This document shows positions 1 to 5,985 of a stretch of 10,709 nt of DNA, piece by piece (position 1 is the stretch's first letter; every line of letters starts with the position of its first letter). Both the position numbers and the translations under genes were made by a program. The DNA is from CAZGLR01 sp964526635 (GTDB taxonomy: Bacteria > Zixibacteria > MSB-5A5 > GN15 > JAAZOE01). Below the pieces are notes generated by a model that worked only from the letters and a program-made list of their open reading frames with translations, had not been told where the DNA came from and did not search any database. The stretch covers positions 1-10,709 of the forward strand of contig CAZGLR010000115.1 in the NCBI GenBank assembly GCA_964526635.1, written 5' to 3'.

Positions 1-1
1 G

Positions 2-871
2 ATCATCGAACTTCCGCTTGGGTCGTTTCTTCAGAAACCGCTGGCCCGCTGGATATCATCACGCCGTGCTCCCAAAGTCAAACCCCGCTACCAGATGATC
101 GGCGGCGGGTCGCCGCTTCTCAAATGGTCCCGGCTGGCGGCCTCGGCGGTTAAGCGGGAGTTGTCCAAAAAATATCCTCAGGTCGAAGTCTTTGTCGGGA
201 TGCGATATTTCGAACCCTATATTGACGAAGAACTGGAAGCGGCGGCTGACGAGGGCTGCCGGCATCTGGTCTTGTTTCCGATGTATCCCCATTACAGCCG
301 CGTGACCACCGGCACTGCCCTGGCCGAGGTCCTGGACTGGATGCAGCACAGCAATACCGATATGACGTTCTCCTATATCGGCGACTGGTATTACCGCTAC
401 GAGTATACCAACCTGCTGCGCCGTCGTATCGACGCTGCCCTGGAACAGACCGAAACGCCCAATCCCAAAGTTGTCTTTTCCGCCCACGCGGTTCCGCTCA
501 AGCTGGTGCGGCGGGGCGACCCCTATGTCAGCCAGGTGAAGGCAACTGTGACTCAGGTTGGCGAGGGCTATGATCATATACTGACCTATCAGTCCCGAAC
601 CGGCCCGGTTAAATGGATCGGTCCGGATACGCGTGAGACCGTGATCAAGATGGCCAGATCAGGGATTGAGGAGTTTGTCATCGTTCCGATCAGCTTTATC
701 TCCGATCATATCGAGACACTTTACGAGATCGATATTGAACTGGCCGAAGCCGCCACTGCCGCCGGCGCCCGTAGGATCATCCGCACTGAATCATTCAACG
801 ATGATCCCCAGTTCACCGCATTTCTAACCGACCTGGTTGAAGAACGAATCGAAGCCAAACAACCTCAGTGA
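2..871 (+). CDS. hemH: Ferrochelatase, 5'-truncated by the window edge
   Basis: Inserts ferrous iron into a porphyrin (protoporphyrin IX or coproporphyrin III), the metal-insertion step of haem synthesis. The reading frame is open to the window edge, giving 289 visible residues; against a usual family length of about 310-350, some 20-50 N-terminal residues are missing. Family motifs seen in order are GGGSPLL, GMRYFEPYI, FPMYPHYS, SAHAVPLKLVRRGDPY, YQSRTGPVKWIGPDT and SFISDHIETLYEIDIE. The catalytic His of the SAH motif is encoded at 485-487, and the conserved active-site Glu of DHIET at 713-715, so the visible part looks intact. No membrane segment is seen; the enzyme is probably cytoplasmic or membrane-associated. 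It ends one base before hemY, implying an operon and probably translational coupling. The 5' end, promoter and upstream neighbour (hemE is common in such clusters) are outside the window. Confidence 0.95.
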   Translation: MIELPLGSFLQKPLARWISSRRAPKVKPRYQMIGGGSPLLKWSRLAASAVKRELSKKYPQVEVFVGMRYFEPYIDEELEAAADEGCRHLVLFPMYPHYSRVTTGTALAEVLDWMQHSNTDMTFSYIGDWYYRYEYTNLLRRRIDAALEQTETPNPKVVFSAHAVPLKLVRRGDPYVSQVKATVTQVGEGYDHILTYQSRTGPVKWIGPDTRETVIKMARSGIEEFVIVPISFISDHIETLYEIDIELAEAATAAGARRIIRTESFNDDPQFTAFLTDLVEERIEAKQPQ

Positions 872-872
872 T

Positions 873-2255
873 ATGAAAACAGTTGCGATCATCGGCGGCG
901 GTATTTCCGGTCTGGCCGCCCTGCATTTTCTACGCCATCGCCACAGCGATACCATAGAACCATTGCTGCTGGAAAAGGATATCCGCCTTGGCGGGACTAT
1001 CGGGAGTGATCGGGTCGATGGTTTTGTCTCCGAATGGGGACCAAATGGTTTTCTGGATAAAGTACCGCTGACGCTCGAGATGGTCACAGAACTCGGCGCC
1101 GATGATATTCTGCGCCCGGCCGATCTCTCGGCGGCCAACCGGTATTTGTATATTCGGGGCAAACTGCATGCGCTGCCGACCTCACCGCCGGCGTTTTTGA
1201 CCTCATCGATGCTCTCGCTGGGCGGGCGATTGCGCGTCGCACGCGAGATGTTTGTTCCGGGAAAAAGAAACTGGGATGACGATGAAACAATTTATGATTT
1301 CGCCGAACGCCGTATTGGCAAAGAGGCGGCCGAGACGTTGATCGGACCGATGGTCTCGGGGATTTTCGGCGGCAATGCCAGAAAATTATCATTGAAATCG
1401 TGCTTCCCGGTCATGGTCGAGATGGAGCGCGATCATGGCTCCCTGGTCAAGGCTATGTTGGCCCGGGCCAAAAAAGCCCGACGCGAGGGCAAAAAATCCG
1501 GCGGTCCGGCCGGGCCCGGCGGACGGCTGACCTCTTTTGACAACGGACTTCAGTCGCTTATCGAACGGTTCTGGAAAAAGTATGACAATTACATCCGAAC
1601 CGGAGCCGAGGTTATGGCGATCGAGCGAAGCGGGAGTAAATATCGCCTGACAATCGATGGCGGCGAAGAGATGGCCAGCGATGCCATCATCTGCAGCGCG
1701 CCGGCCTTTGCCGCTGCCGAGATGATACGACCGCTTAATGCAGCTCTGGCTGGAGTCTTGCGCGACATTTCCTATGCCTCGATCTCAGTTGTCTGCCTCG
1801 GGTATAAGCGGGAGATGGTCGGTCATCCGCTCGATGGCTTCGGCTTTCTGGTCCCCCGGTTTGAAGGACGGCGTATTCTCGGTTCGATCTGGACATCATC
1901 GATATTCACCGATCGGGCGCCGAAGGGTATGGTGCAATTCCGGACCATGATCGGCGGCGCCACCGACCCGGATGCGGTTGGGTTGAGTGATGAGCAACTG
2001 CTCGAGATTGTCACCGGTGAGTTGAAGGATATTGTGGATTTGAGTGGACCGCCGGCGTACCATAGGATCTTTCGCTACCGGGAGGGAATTCCGCAGTTTA
2101 CGGTGGGCCATTCGGGGCGCATGGAACAGATTGAAAAACACCTGGCGGGGCTGCCCGGCTTTTATCTGACCGGCAATGCCTACGATGGTGTCGGACTGAA
2201 TGATTGCGTGGTAAGATCCGAAAAGGTTGTCACACAGCTGACAACGACACCCTAA
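873..2255 (+). CDS. hemY: Protoporphyrinogen/coproporphyrinogen oxidase, HemY type
   Basis: FAD-dependent oxidase that converts a porphyrinogen to the porphyrin used by ferrochelatase. The 460-residue length is normal for the HemY/PPOX family. Residues 1-20 form a Rossmann FAD-binding segment with GGGISG at 8-13, followed by LLLEKDIRLGGTIGS and GFVSEWGPNGF. The C-terminus carries the conserved FAD-contact motif LPGFYLTGNAYDGVGLNDC. The ATG at 873 was chosen because it sits directly before the Rossmann strand (MKTVAIIGGG); a TTG at 837 in frame would add 12 unlike residues overlapping hemH. No clear Shine-Dalgarno precedes the ATG, and the hemH stop lies one base upstream, so translation is probably coupled. 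The sequence alone does not tell whether the substrate is protoporphyrinogen IX (classical route) or coproporphyrinogen III (CgoX, coproporphyrin route). Its stop overlaps the stop of the convergent gene by 4 bp. Confidence 0.94.
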   Translation: MKTVAIIGGGISGLAALHFLRHRHSDTIEPLLLEKDIRLGGTIGSDRVDGFVSEWGPNGFLDKVPLTLEMVTELGADDILRPADLSAANRYLYIRGKLHALPTSPPAFLTSSMLSLGGRLRVAREMFVPGKRNWDDDETIYDFAERRIGKEAAETLIGPMVSGIFGGNARKLSLKSCFPVMVEMERDHGSLVKAMLARAKKARREGKKSGGPAGPGGRLTSFDNGLQSLIERFWKKYDNYIRTGAEVMAIERSGSKYRLTIDGGEEMASDAIICSAPAFAAAEMIRPLNAALAGVLRDISYASISVVCLGYKREMVGHPLDGFGFLVPRFEGRRILGSIWTSSIFTDRAPKGMVQFRTMIGGATDPDAVGLSDEQLLEIVTGELKDIVDLSGPPAYHRIFRYREGIPQFTVGHSGRMEQIEKHLAGLPGFYLTGNAYDGVGLNDCVVRSEKVVTQLTTTP

Positions 2256-2680
2256 CGACCCTTCACTTTCGCATATCCCTTTACGATTACCGCACGGCCC
2301 TCGCCGCCCGGAATGGTTCGTCGGGTTATCTCCAGACGATAGCCATTGCCGAAGGCGTCACTGAGATAATATTCAGGGCCATCGGGGTTGGCGTTATCTT
2401 CAATAAACGAATACTGGTCAATCTGGGGGCGGATTTCGGAGAAGACATCCTCGGCCTGGTTGTTGATATAAGCCAGTTTACCGGATGGATCATAGAACAA
2501 CACCGGGGTGTTGAAGACCGAAATTACCTGATGCAGCAGCGTATTCTCCCGGCGCCATTTGGCGGCCATAAAGAGGAATACAACGACCAGGACAGTCGCG
2601 GCCAGAAGAAGCAGGTACAATGGAATTCTGGCAGTCATGGTGCCATCGGGCAGTGCCTGTAACAAAATGGGCGGTATCAT
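2252..2680 (-). CDS. Small single-pass membrane protein with a PAS-like domain
   Basis: Not recognised as a named gene. With the start chosen here it has 142 residues. Residues about 19-40 form one hydrophobic helix (RIPLYLLLLAATVLVVVFLF) followed by KWRR, which by the positive-inside rule puts the C-terminus in the cytoplasm. Residues about 49-138 resemble a PAS fold: VFNTPVLFYDPSGKLAYIN followed by helix-like QAEDVF, and later strands GYRLEITRRTIPGGEG and AVIVKGYAKV. No kinase, cyclase or DNA-binding output domain follows, so it would be a stand-alone sensor or a partner of another protein. The start is uncertain: the ATG at 2680 has a weak GAGA stretch just upstream; 2722 and 2638 are alternatives, the latter just before the helix. 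Extension to 2821 would run over the divergent lon promoter and is unlikely. It is convergent with hemY and divergent from the Lon-like gene. The real-gene call rests on a coherent helix-plus-PAS translation. Confidence 0.72.
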   Translation of the reverse strand: MIPPILLQALPDGTMTARIPLYLLLLAATVLVVVFLFMAAKWRRENTLLHQVISVFNTPVLFYDPSGKLAYINNQAEDVFSEIRPQIDQYSFIEDNANPDGPEYYLSDAFGNGYRLEITRRTIPGGEGRAVIVKGYAKVKGR

Positions 2681-2717
2681 TTTTTTCTCGCAATCATAAC
2701 AAGGTGTGTATTCCCTC

Positions 2718-2740
2718 AACATTATCCGGAAAATAATGTT
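2718..2740. promoter_or_regulatory. Inverted repeat in the divergent intergenic region, possible operator
   Basis: A perfect 7-bp inverted repeat, AACATTA at 2718-2724 and TAATGTT at 2734-2740, is separated by 9 bases. TCCGGA also occurs twice nearby, at 2725-2730 and 2740-2745. It lies between the start of the PAS-like gene (2680) and the start of the Lon-like gene (2825), about 30 bp upstream of the latter's proposed -35 box. This position would suit a dimeric regulator acting on either gene. No known regulator consensus was recognised and chance is possible. Confidence 0.35.
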
Positions 2741-2771
2741 CCGGAATCCGGCGAAAATCGATCCGGGGGCT

Positions 2772-2817
2772 TTGCATCGGATGCCCCGAGATGGTATATT
2801 CTCGGCATCAGAGGAGG
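2772..2817 (+). promoter_or_regulatory. Probable promoter and Shine-Dalgarno of the Lon-like gene
   Basis: A sigma70-like pair is visible: TTGCAT at 2772-2777 (half-matching the -35 consensus) and TATATT at 2795-2800 (5 of 6 for the -10), with an ideal 17-bp spacer. Transcription would begin near 2807, leaving a short leader. GAGGAGG at 2811-2817 is a strong ribosome binding site 7 bases before the ATG at 2825, and it decides that start codon. Confidence 0.6.
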
Positions 2818-2824
2818 ACAACCG

Positions 2825-5254
2825 ATGTCAGATATATTGAAAGCGTGTGAGGTTTCACTCAACAATCTCCGTTTCCGGCTAACCGAATCCGACCTGCCGG
2901 GCGAATCATTTGAGGATATTTCGGTATGCTGTGGCATCATCGGCCAGGACCGCGCTATGGAAGCGATGGAACTGGGTCTGGAGATGACTTCGAAGGGGTA
3001 CAATGTATTCGTGACCGGCATCAGCGGCACCGGACGGACGACAGCCGTGCGGCTGCTTTTGGATAAATTCAAAGAGTTGAATCATAGTGAGCTGAAAGAC
3101 ATCTGTTATGTCAATAATTTTAGAATGCCCGAACAGCCGACAGTTCTCTATTTCGAAGCCGGCAAGGGACGCAAATTCAGAAAAGCAATCGCGTATTTGA
3201 TCGATTCGCTCAGTGTGGTCATCCCCAAGATATTTGCATCGCAGAATTACCGGGAACGCCGCCAGCGCATAATCAAGGAATTCGAATCCCGTCAGCAGGA
3301 GTTATTCAAAGATTTCGAGAGTGAGATCAAGGACGCCGGCTTTGCCCTGGTGCAAATGCAAATCGCTAATGCCGTTCGACCCGATTTGCATCCGGTCATC
3401 GAAGGACAGCCGGTATCATTTGATGACCTGGAAACAGCGGTCGAGGAACAGAAGTTCGATGCCGGTCAACTGGAAACACTGAAAATAGCCTATGACAAAC
3501 TTTCCATCCGTCTCCGCAACGTCTCCGACCGCAGCAAGAAAATCTCCGGCGATCTCGAAGAAGAGCTGGAGAAGCTGGATACGTCAATGGTCGTGCCGTT
3601 GATCAATGACAAGGTCGATACATTGAAGAATATCCATAAGGATGAAAAAACGCGGGATTATCTTGATGACCTGAATGAAGTCCTGATTGATGCCCTGGAT
3701 CTTTTTCATGCGTCCTTTGATCTGTCCGAAGATCCGGTGGCAGCCGCCAAAATCCGTGGCTTTTTTGCCTCGCTGACGGTCAATCTGCTGGTGGACAACT
3801 CCGAGGCCGACGGCCGGCCGATTATCATCGAGGATTTTCATTCATACAAGAATCTGTTTGGATCTATCGAGCGGATTTATGATCCGACCCAGGGGTGGAA
3901 TACCGACTTCACGCATATACGCAGCGGGTCAATACTCCAGGCCAATGGCGGCTACCTGATCCTGCACGCCGACGATATTTTCCGGGATCCCAACGTTTGG
4001 CCGATGCTCAAACGCACTCTGCGCACCGGGAAACTGGCGATATCAAACATCGACACGCTGAACCGTGCGGGCAGCGGTCTGAGACCGGAACCGGTGGATT
4101 TATCGGTCAAAGTCATCCTGGTCGGTGAAGCCCGGGTATATAACCTGCTCTATGAGCACGATCCCGATTTCAAGAAGATCTTCAAGATTAAGGCCGAATT
4201 CGATTCGGTGATGGATAACAACGACAAGGGGCTGCGGGAGTATGCCGAATATGTGCGGAAGGTCGTCGATGATGAAGACCTGCCGCCGTTTGACTTATCC
4301 GGTCTGGCCGCTGTCACCGAGCATGGCGTCCGCATCTCCGGTCGCAAAGACAAACTGAGTACGCGCTTTACGAAAATCGCCGATGTTGTCAAAGAAGCCG
4401 CCTGGCTGGCCGGGAAGAACAGCCAGGATAGAATCGACCGGGCTATGGTCAAGCTGGCGATCAAACTGCAACGCGAGCGCATAAATCTGGTGGAAACTAA
4501 AATTCATGAGCTGTATGAACGCGATATCATGCTGATCGAGTTGACCGGGGCGGAAGTGGGGCAGATCAATGGTCTCTCGGTTTACAGCCTTGGTGAATAC
4601 AGTTTCGGACGGCCGACCCGCATTACCGCGACAGTGTCGCCGGGATCGGCCGGGGTAATCAATATTGAACGCGAGGCGGCACTTTCGGGGCAGATTCATG
4701 ACAAGGGTGTGCTGATCCTGACCGGCTTCATGCGGCGTCGCTTTGGTCGCACCTATCCTCTGGTATTGACGGCATCGTTGTGTTTTGAACAATCATATGG
4801 CGGCGTCGATGGTGACTCGGCGTCATCGACCGAGATATACGCATTGCTGTCAGCGCTGACCGATATCCCCCTCAAACAGAACATTGCGGTAACCGGTTCG
4901 GTGAATCAGCATGGCGAGATTCAGCCGATCGGCGGCGTCAATGAAAAGATCGAGGGCTTTTTCGATGTGTGTCAGATCGACGGCCTGACCGGAGATCAGG
5001 GTGTCTTGATCCCGAAGCAGAACGTCCAGGATGTTATTTTACGCGATGATGTACTCGATGCCATCGAGGCCGGAAAGTTCCATGTGTATGCGATCGATCA
5101 TGTTGATCAGGGTATCGAGATTCTGACCGGTGTTGAAGCGGGGGATATGCAGGATGACGGCACCTTCCCGCTGGAAAGCATCAATCACCGGGCACAGATG
5201 CGCCTGAAGGACCTGGCGGACATCTGGCGTGAGTATATCCGGTCGGGTGCGTGA
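2825..5254 (+). CDS. Lon-like ATP-dependent serine protease (COG1067 type, AAA plus S16)
   Basis: An 809-residue cytoplasmic AAA+ protease of the Lon-like family that lacks the classical N-terminal LAN domain. The Walker A loop at 65-73 reads GISGTGRTT, with Arg71 where the canonical motif has Lys. A long charged helical insert follows at about 110-290. ANGGYLILHADD at 373-384 fits the Walker B region, and WPMLKRTLRTG and VILVGEARV follow. The S16 proteolytic domain is C-terminal: Ser665 in GDSASS and Lys708 in GGVNEK form the Ser-Lys dyad. Their 43-residue separation equals that of E. coli Lon (Ser679/Lys722), so the protease site looks intact. No transmembrane segment was seen, unlike archaeal LonB. 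The start is fixed by a GAGGAGG ribosome binding site. It appears monocistronic, with its own promoter and an intrinsic terminator at 5287-5321. Expected role is degradation of misfolded or regulatory proteins; the actual substrates are unknown. Confidence 0.93.
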   Translation: MSDILKACEVSLNNLRFRLTESDLPGESFEDISVCCGIIGQDRAMEAMELGLEMTSKGYNVFVTGISGTGRTTAVRLLLDKFKELNHSELKDICYVNNFRMPEQPTVLYFEAGKGRKFRKAIAYLIDSLSVVIPKIFASQNYRERRQRIIKEFESRQQELFKDFESEIKDAGFALVQMQIANAVRPDLHPVIEGQPVSFDDLETAVEEQKFDAGQLETLKIAYDKLSIRLRNVSDRSKKISGDLEEELEKLDTSMVVPLINDKVDTLKNIHKDEKTRDYLDDLNEVLIDALDLFHASFDLSEDPVAAAKIRGFFASLTVNLLVDNSEADGRPIIIEDFHSYKNLFGSIERIYDPTQGWNTDFTHIRSGSILQANGGYLILHADDIFRDPNVWPMLKRTLRTGKLAISNIDTLNRAGSGLRPEPVDLSVKVILVGEARVYNLLYEHDPDFKKIFKIKAEFDSVMDNNDKGLREYAEYVRKVVDDEDLPPFDLSGLAAVTEHGVRISGRKDKLSTRFTKIADVVKEAAWLAGKNSQDRIDRAMVKLAIKLQRERINLVETKIHELYERDIMLIELTGAEVGQINGLSVYSLGEYSFGRPTRITATVSPGSAGVINIEREAALSGQIHDKGVLILTGFMRRRFGRTYPLVLTASLCFEQSYGGVDGDSASSTEIYALLSALTDIPLKQNIAVTGSVNQHGEIQPIGGVNEKIEGFFDVCQIDGLTGDQGVLIPKQNVQDVILRDDVLDAIEAGKFHVYAIDHVDQGIEILTGVEAGDMQDDGTFPLESINHRAQMRLKDLADIWREYIRSGA

Positions 5255-5286
5255 TGGGATAAAAATGGGTGCAAGGAAGCACATCG

Positions 5287-5321
5287 GGGTGCGGTGGGTT
5301 TGCATCGCATCCTTTTTTTTT
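5287..5321 (+). terminator. Intrinsic terminator of the Lon-like gene
   Basis: Arms at 5287-5296 and 5303-5312 form a 10-bp RNA stem with two G-U wobbles (GGGTGCGGTG against CATCGCATCC) and a 6-nt loop, followed immediately by nine T residues (5313-5321). It starts 33 bp after the lon stop codon, so transcription probably ends before the H1-like gene. Confidence 0.8.
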
Positions 5322-5333
5322 GAAGAAAAGTAT

Positions 5334-5396
5334 AAAAAAAGTGTTGATGCATCTTTTTTTATGTTGACAAAAGTGATGTAACGGTCCTCTATACAC
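5334..5396 (+). promoter_or_regulatory. AT-rich promoter region of the H1-like gene
   Basis: A perfect consensus -35 box TTGACA lies at 5364-5369. The -10 is less clear: TATACA at 5390-5395 is the best match but 20 bp away, while TCTATA at 5388-5393 has an 18-bp spacer. Immediately upstream, an A7-G run (5334-5341) and a C-T7 run (5353-5360) flank the palindrome GATGCATC (5346-5353), which could act as an UP element, bent DNA or operator. The leader would be roughly 85 nt. Confidence 0.5.
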
Positions 5397-5486
5397 TTCG
5401 TGACAACACACGTTAACCATATTCGTCGACGCTTCGTAATGCAATGCGAGTTGTGACGCGAACCGGCGGATGCTAATTCGGAGGAT

Positions 5487-5909
5487 ATGTCCGTGCGAAA
5501 AACCACCAAGAAGAAAGCAGCGCCCAAGAAAAAAGCGGCCGCAAAGAAACCAGCGGCCAAGCGCAGCACTGCCAAAAAGCCAAAAAAGGCCTTGGTGCGA
5601 AAGGACGGCGCTCGCCTGTGGACTGCTGACGAAGTCCGCCAGCTGAAAAAACTGTATAAGAACACATCAACCGCAGAAATAGCCAAGAAGCTGAATCGGT
5701 CGGTGAGTTCGGTACGGTCGAAAGCGGTGACTCTGTCGCTGAAGAAGGCGGCTCCCAAGAAGAAAGCAGCTCCCAAAAAGAAAGCGGCTGCCAGGAAGAA
5801 AGCGGCTCCGAAGCGGAAAACGGCGAAGACAGCAACTCGCAAGACAGCCAGGAAAAAACCGGCGCGCAAAGCTCCGGCCCGTCGCAAGACCGCCAAAAAA
5901 CGCCGCTAG
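5487..5909 (+). CDS. Histone H1-like basic protein with a central Myb/SANT-like helix-turn-helix
   Basis: A 140-residue, extremely basic protein, probably nucleoid-associated and DNA-binding. Residues 4-42 and 86-140 are disordered Lys/Ala/Pro/Arg tails like bacterial histone H1-like proteins, built partly on a hexapeptide (KKKAAP and variants) at 8-25 and 86-108. Between them, residues 43-86 form a compact domain: RLWTADEVRQLKKLY, then STAEIAKKLNRSVSSVRSKA. This matches the pattern of Myb/SANT-like or GcrA-like helix-turn-helix domains (conserved Trp45, 'EIA..L.RS..SVR.KA'). The ATG at 5487 is only 2 bases after the GGAGG ribosome binding site; the in-frame GTG at 5493 has the better 8-base spacing, so the true protein may be two residues shorter. 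The gene stands alone between two terminators. Inferred role is DNA compaction or regulation; the sequence does not identify a target. The composition is strongly biased, so similarity in the tails carries little information. Confidence 0.87.
   Translation: MSVRKTTKKKAAPKKKAAAKKPAAKRSTAKKPKKALVRKDGARLWTADEVRQLKKLYKNTSTAEIAKKLNRSVSSVRSKAVTLSLKKAAPKKKAAPKKKAAARKKAAPKRKTAKTATRKTARKKPARKAPARRKTAKKRR
5508..5561 (+). repeat. N-terminal hexapeptide repeat region of the H1-like gene
   Basis: Three consecutive 18-bp units encode KKKAAP, KKKAAA and KKPAAK (residues 8-25). The same unit recurs after the central domain. The repeat is within the coding sequence and gives the tail its basic, flexible character. 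Confidence 0.7.
5742..5810 (+). repeat. C-terminal hexapeptide repeat region of the H1-like gene
   Basis: Four units of about 18 bp encode KKAAP, KKKAAP, KKKAAA and RKKAAP (residues 86-108); the first unit is one Lys short. Codon differences between units (GCG/GCA, AAG/AAA) show that they are not a recent exact duplication. Tail length probably varies between relatives. Confidence 0.75.
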
Positions 5910-5930
5910 TTCTTTTTGAAATGAGGCATT

Positions 5931-5962
5931 AAAAAAGCCCCGGGCTACCCCGGGGCTTTTTT
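5931..5962. terminator. Symmetric bidirectional intrinsic terminator
   Basis: A6, then GCCCCGGG (5937-5944), a CTAC loop, CCCGGGGC (5949-5956), then T6. The stem is 8 perfect GC pairs, extendable to 14 with the A/T flanks, and it works on both strands. It sits 21 bp after the H1-like stop and 23 bp after the stop of the minus-strand barrel gene, so it can end both convergent transcripts. Confidence 0.92.
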
Positions 5963-5985
5963 CTATGCTTCCGTTTTGATTCCGT

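Noticed and set aside
837..872. TTG start for hemY giving 12 extra N-terminal residues
   Set aside because: The extra residues overlap hemH and do not look like a PPOX N-terminus; the ATG at 873 sits directly before the FAD-binding strand.
2204..2662. Plus-strand 152-residue frame opposite the PAS-like gene
   Set aside because: Its translation shows no domain or membrane pattern, it overlaps hemY, and the opposite frame gives a coherent helix plus PAS-like fold.
2681..2821. Longer start of the PAS-like gene at 2821
   Set aside because: It would cover the Shine-Dalgarno, promoter and inverted repeat of the divergent Lon-like gene, and its added residues show no domain.
5039..5896. Minus-strand 285-residue frame with repeated Phe/Leu/Gly/Ala segments
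   Set aside because: The hydrophobic repeats are the antisense reading of the Lys/Ala/Pro repeats of the H1-like gene; the frame also crosses the lon terminator and the H1 promoter.
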